Of a DNA stretch of 64,000 bases, positions 59,961-64,000 are shown piece by piece. The stretch is from Norana najaformis (taxonomy: Eukaryota; Annelida; Clitellata; Crassiclitellata; Hormogastridae), in the NCBI GenBank assembly GCA_964023275.1, contig OZ029921.1:1378501-1442500 (forward strand), given 5' to 3'. The notes under the pieces are model-generated. The model saw nothing but the letters and a program-made list of their open reading frames with translations, was not told where the DNA came from and ran no database searches. How positions within the stretch are numbered: the stretch's first letter is position 1; every line of letters begins with the position of its first letter. A program made the position numbers and the translations under genes.

Positions 59961-60619
59961 TACATTTATATTTACGCTACGGATGTCCTACATTAGTTTC
60001 TCGCTGCGAGGCACTACTGTAACTAAATTCTCCACGCCGCTTTAGTACTTCATTCTATTAAATTGTTTAAATTGTAAACAATTAAAAAAACCTCAGTATT
60101 TTCAACTATAATCAAGGAAATTTTGTTTTCAGTGTAACATTTAATTTTAAATTATAATATCACAGCTAATGACAATAATGGCTAATCACGGCTTACATAT
60201 TTGAATAACGGTTCTACACCTGATGACGCTTAAAACAAAATGTAGTACCGCCAGCTGGTGGTGAATTAATGCATCTGAATCTGCTTTGGAAACATGATAC
60301 GAGAATACAAAGTTTGATAGTTTGTTTTCTACTGACCATAAGATTGAAACTGTGCCAATCTTTCAAATGATCTTCCAAACCTTGCAAATATCTCGGCTGG
60401 ATGATCCGAAACGCCGTTTTGGTGCTAAAAATTACAGACTACAAAATATCTCAAGTAGGTTTCTTTGCTCATTTCAGATTTTTAATCGACTTCTGTGTGT
60501 TTACATCGAAATGATGGCCATGACCAGTGCTGAATCATTTTATTTTTTAAATATTTATTACAATAAGGCCAGTGTCCAGATACAGGTTTTAATCGATTCC
60601 CCTGTGCTGCATAAATTGT

Positions 60620-60750
60620 AACCGCAAACTCAAGATTTTACAGCGCCCAAAGAAAACGCAGGAAACGGCTTATTTAAAGTAGCTCAGTCAAAATAAATTC
60701 GATAGGCAATTAGGGTCAGGTTTGGTTCCATGTCGAGATCCAAGGGATAG
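60620..60750 (-). mobile_element. SINE-like element (18.8-kb family)
   Basis: Minus-strand copy: AAGCCGTTTCCTGCGTTTTC, TTGGGCGCTGTAAAATCTTG and the preceding body with CTGACCCTAATTGCC. Diverged. Confidence 0.5.
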
Positions 60751-61589
60751 ACAGGCAGACAGCTAATGTGGATGGTGTTTGGAATTGGAGTGGTAAGATA
60801 GATAATCAAAACAGAAGAAATCAGGATAGGATTTGTGGAAGGAGTGTTTCATTTTTGAGTCAAAGACCTGAGCAGAGATTCAATGAGGTAAAGTGTCGAT
60901 TATTGAACAGTTTGGCTATTTACTCTTCTTATAAGCAACTGCAAATCATCATTGCTCCCAGTCAACTTTCTAATAAACTAAACAAACACACAAACAGGTC
61001 AAGACATATATTATGGGAAAATCCTAATATTCTACAGGCTTAGCGTTTATGATTAATTTTTTGGTTAACAAGAAAAATACTTTTACTATGCATCGTAGAA
61101 TTCTGACCGTGTATTATAATTATTATTTGTAAGCATACTAACACATTTCTGCAGTTCCTCTTCAACAAAAATGTCTCAAAGGCAAATTAATACACATATG
61201 TAAATTCATAATAATAATAAAAATATTAATACTGTTAAAACAACTATATATATATATTAAATATATTTATATATTATAATTATAATTATTAAAATAATTA
61301 ATTACATTTACATTTACATATTTTTAAATCCTGCTCCAATTTGTACATGCATGTTGGTGGTAGTTCATGTAGTGCCTTTTTAGAACCTCCCAAATAATCT
61401 TATGTTTCGATTGAGTTTATTGTTGTCACAAATAATCACATACCAACTGTCTAAAATTAACAGATTAAACAACAAAGTTCAAAAAAATCTTTGAGTTAAT
61501 TCAAAGGTATCGACATCTTCGTATTTTCTCAGCATTGCGCCAAGAGAGGCAGTCAGCTGGATTGAGAATCGCAATTTTTCTCACTGCCC

Positions 61590-63239
61590 TTAGAGTCGAA
61601 CAGAAATGTCATGCGGCTCGATTGGATGGAACAGCAGAACAATCCTAAGAAAAACAGAATTTCAAATCTTTTGCTTTAGTAAAATAACCTGTAAATTTCA
61701 TGTAATTTAATCAGAAATTCATACAGCATCACCATGTAAAATTCATGGTTAAAATTAGTTTTTTAAAGTGGAGCTAGATTAACGAGTTATTACCGGTAAT
61801 GGTGTGTAATTCTCAGCTAATTATGGACCAACTTTGAAGTTTCCAAGCCTACTTGGTTAATTTCAATCTTACGGCACATTCTTAGCTAAATGCATTAAGA
61901 TCTCTCTTGTTTACAATCTTGCAAACTTACTTGGTTACTGTAGCACTTGCTGTAAACAGTGCTATACAAATGACCTATTTGGGTTTTACCTTACATTGCA
62001 TACTTGTGGCCAAGTCTCTGGACATGGAGAAGTTTTAAGTGGCATATTACATGTTCACACTCACTGGTGAAATTTTCAGCTTTCCAAAATCTTTACTCGA
62101 TCACGGACATCATGAAAACTTAACTGAAGCAAGAACAAGAAACCTTAACTGCACTTGATCATGAACGAAACAAAAACTATAAATGAACACGGAGATCATC
62201 TAGTGCATTTAAGATCAGCACTCTAAGATGGTCTTAAAATGTGTTACACTAACGTCCAGACACCTGAAGAAAAACCATGAGAATGTCATACACCTATGAA
62301 TCTGGACACAGAAAAAATGAATCTATTCACAATGATAGCACTAAATTACTGGTAAGATTGACTCACCGCTTTTCTGAGACGCATGAAAGTTCGCGCTTGA
62401 AGAAATCAAACAGTTTGGCCGAATATTCTGGGTTCTTCTCTTTGCCAAAGGCGCCAATTGACCAGATGTGTGTGGTTATTGTTGGCTCATTGCTACCGTT
62501 AAGACAAATTCGCAATCCCGGGGAAACAGTCACTGAAATACGCTGAAACACACAAGCATACCCTCTAAAAATCTGAGTGGCCAGGAAGTGCAAGCACACA
62601 AACTGTCTGGTACAGCAAAACAGTACTCAGGCAGTGTAATTTTTCACGGTACAGAACTGGGGCTATTAGAGACACTATTACATAGAGACAACTGCATAAA
62701 CAATAAAGGCGCCACACAAATGCTCGGTTACTTTACGTAACTGCTATACTTTACAACCAAAACTTCGCTAGGAATTCGAGTTTATCTCAAAAGGCGCTAC
62801 GTTAAGTGCTTAATCTTAACTGCACGGTAGACATGTATAATGCCTGGATCGTAATCTCGAAATATCTAAAGCGCTACTTAGAAGCTAAGCGCAGGGCACC
62901 AGCTTATTCACGGGCGCTGCGTCAAGTCCGTGGCGTTGTCCAACGGTGCCATATCAAGAATGTCCGGTTCCCAGCCCAGAGAAGGCTAGGGTGGGTTGCG
63001 TAATGCACATAGGGCTTTCGAGGTACTTCAATGGCATTTTATTACGTGCCTTGACACAAATTTATATACAAACATACACATGTTGCCTTTGTGAGGTAAA
63101 CAAAAGGCGCTATATTGTCGTCCAAACTTACATCAAGCGGTTTGCTAAGAATCTCAGCCACAGACTTTGCAAACTTCAGCTGAAGATCCTGAGGGACATC
63201 TTTTGGATCCAAATTCGTCTCGATTAGGCAAATTGGCAT
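61590..63239 (-). CDS. DDT: D-dopachrome tautomerase / MIF family protein
   Basis: Small trimeric tautomerase of the MIF superfamily, secreted as a cytokine in vertebrates without a signal peptide. Exons 63239-63132, 62542-62367 and 61644-61590 join in phase to 112 residues (human DDT 118). It starts MPICLIETNLDPKDVPQDLQ, keeping the catalytic N-terminal proline (after Met removal) and a lysine at position 33 (SKPLDRISVTV), exactly where DDT and MIF have theirs. SPGLRICLNGSNEPTITTHI and WSIGAFGKEKNPEYSAKLFD complete the core, ending HPIEPHDISVRL. The MIF CxxC is absent, as in DDT, and the C-terminal tail is shorter than in either human protein. Closest to DDT by eye; a general MIF-like paralogue is possible. 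Confidence 0.92.
62850..63000 (-). mobile_element. Interspersed repeat in first DDT intron
   Basis: GGGCACCAGCTTATTCACGG, GCTGCGTCAAGTCCGTGGCG and TTGTCCAACGGTGCCATATC match 26280-26370 (CACCAGCTTACTCACGAGAG, GTTGTCCAACGATGC). Both copies read on the minus strand and belong near the 18.8-kb family. Confidence 0.5.
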
Positions 63240-63417
63240 TTCTGCGGTTATTTAATTTGATTTGAAGCCGGCGTCAACAAAACCCAGGACCGTCAACATA
63301 CGGTTATTCTGCTCAAGGTGAAGGTCATCATCTGAATCCCTGCTGGCGCTCGAAGATAGTATTGCGCTATAATAAACGAACTTGATGCTATGGGCCATTT
63401 CTGACCATTAATATCGG

Positions 63418-64000
63418 TTGATGCCTTGTGCATTAGACACCGGTGCATTAGGAGTTACTTATTATTGTTATTATTTCTGACAGCTGCTTCAAATTAATGG
63501 AAATGTATGTTTTTCTAAATTGGTCTCGACCCTGCTCATTCTTCAATGGATTTATTGGGCGAGATCCTTTACCACGACTGCCCGTTTGAATGGGTGCTAT
63601 GCCATTTAAGGTCCTCATGTAATCATAATAATAATTAGAAACTTCTGATGTGCCGGTGTCTAATGCACAAGGCATCAACTGATGGCGCACCATAGCCAAG
63701 CCGCAATCAGGTCAATATCCAGAAGATCAGTCCACAGAGCAGAGAGGCAGCCAACGGCGGATAAGCAATTTGAAGAAGGTATGTTTTAAGTTGAGAACGA
63801 AATGACAAAAGCGACTGAGCAGAACAAACAGACACAGGAAGGGAGTTCCAAAATTTAGGTCCAAAAACTGAAAAAGCCCATTTACCCGAAACAGTTCTAG
63901 TCCAAGGTACGACCAGAGAAAGACAATCAGATGACCTTGCTGAATAATGAATAATGTACGGACCGTGCTAGGCTGCTAGCCCTAAATTCAAATTTCTGAA
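63418..64000. mobile_element. Nested repeats at the right edge
   Basis: A GGGCGAGATC-family element (minus strand, 63525-63618) is cut after AAGGTCCTCATGTAA and appears to resume at 63945 (AATGTACGGACCGTGCTAGG). Between them lies an AATGTGCCGGTGTCTAATGC element (63635-63900, plus strand). A reversed piece of that head (TGCCTTGTGCATTAGACACC) lies at 63424-63460. The outer element runs to the window edge. Confidence 0.6.

Overview
This is a piece of an animal (metazoan) nuclear genome. The genes are split into short exons joined by GT-AG introns, with two likely GC-AG introns. They lie in a background crowded with tRNA-derived SINEs, LINE remnants, a decayed piggyBac element and many minisatellites. 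The gene set (SIRT4, MND1, SPRING1, a MIF/DDT tautomerase) is general to animals and does not fix the phylum. The repeat style, with many elements ending in a motif like GCGCTATATAAAT plus a short A/T-rich tail, suggests a marine invertebrate; that placement is an inference.

Layout. 0.4-2.7 kb, minus: first three coding exons of SIRT4; its last exon lies off the left edge. 2.7-16 kb: no intact gene. It holds a ~128-bp repeat (3.4-3.9 kb), a decayed coiled-coil gene fragment (4.0-4.7 kb), a large block of duplicated segments with a ~40-bp array (4.9-8.6 kb), a nested ~540-bp palindrome (8.6-9.15 kb), an array around a GCACCCCTTTGCC motif (9.5-11.8 kb) and a 2.4-kb segmental repeat (13.2-15.6 kb). 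16.1-18.4 kb, plus: complete MND1. 19.7-40.0 kb, minus: a 26-exon gene for a ~1,385-residue protein with a coiled coil, a degenerate TBC-like region and C2-like regions; I do not recognise it. Its introns host two LINE fragments, a piggyBac derivative, several SINEs and minisatellites. 40.7-43.8 kb, minus: complete SPRING1. 44-51.6 kb: repeat-rich, no gene found. 51.6-56.3 kb, minus: a two-coding-exon C2H2 zinc-finger protein of ~1,281 residues whose last four fingers are a 204-bp tandem repeat. 59.3-59.5 kb, minus: a 63-residue single-pass membrane protein. 61.6-63.2 kb, minus: a complete three-exon D-dopachrome tautomerase/MIF family gene.

The genes do not form one pathway: SIRT4 acts in mitochondria, MND1 in meiotic recombination, SPRING1 in sterol-regulated SREBP processing and DDT/MIF as a tautomerase/cytokine. 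All are on the minus strand except MND1. Exon boundaries were fixed by matching reading phase across introns, and for SIRT4, MND1, SPRING1 and DDT by agreement with remembered human family sequences. No alignment or database search was run. Most repeat boundaries are read by eye and good to about 10-30 bases.
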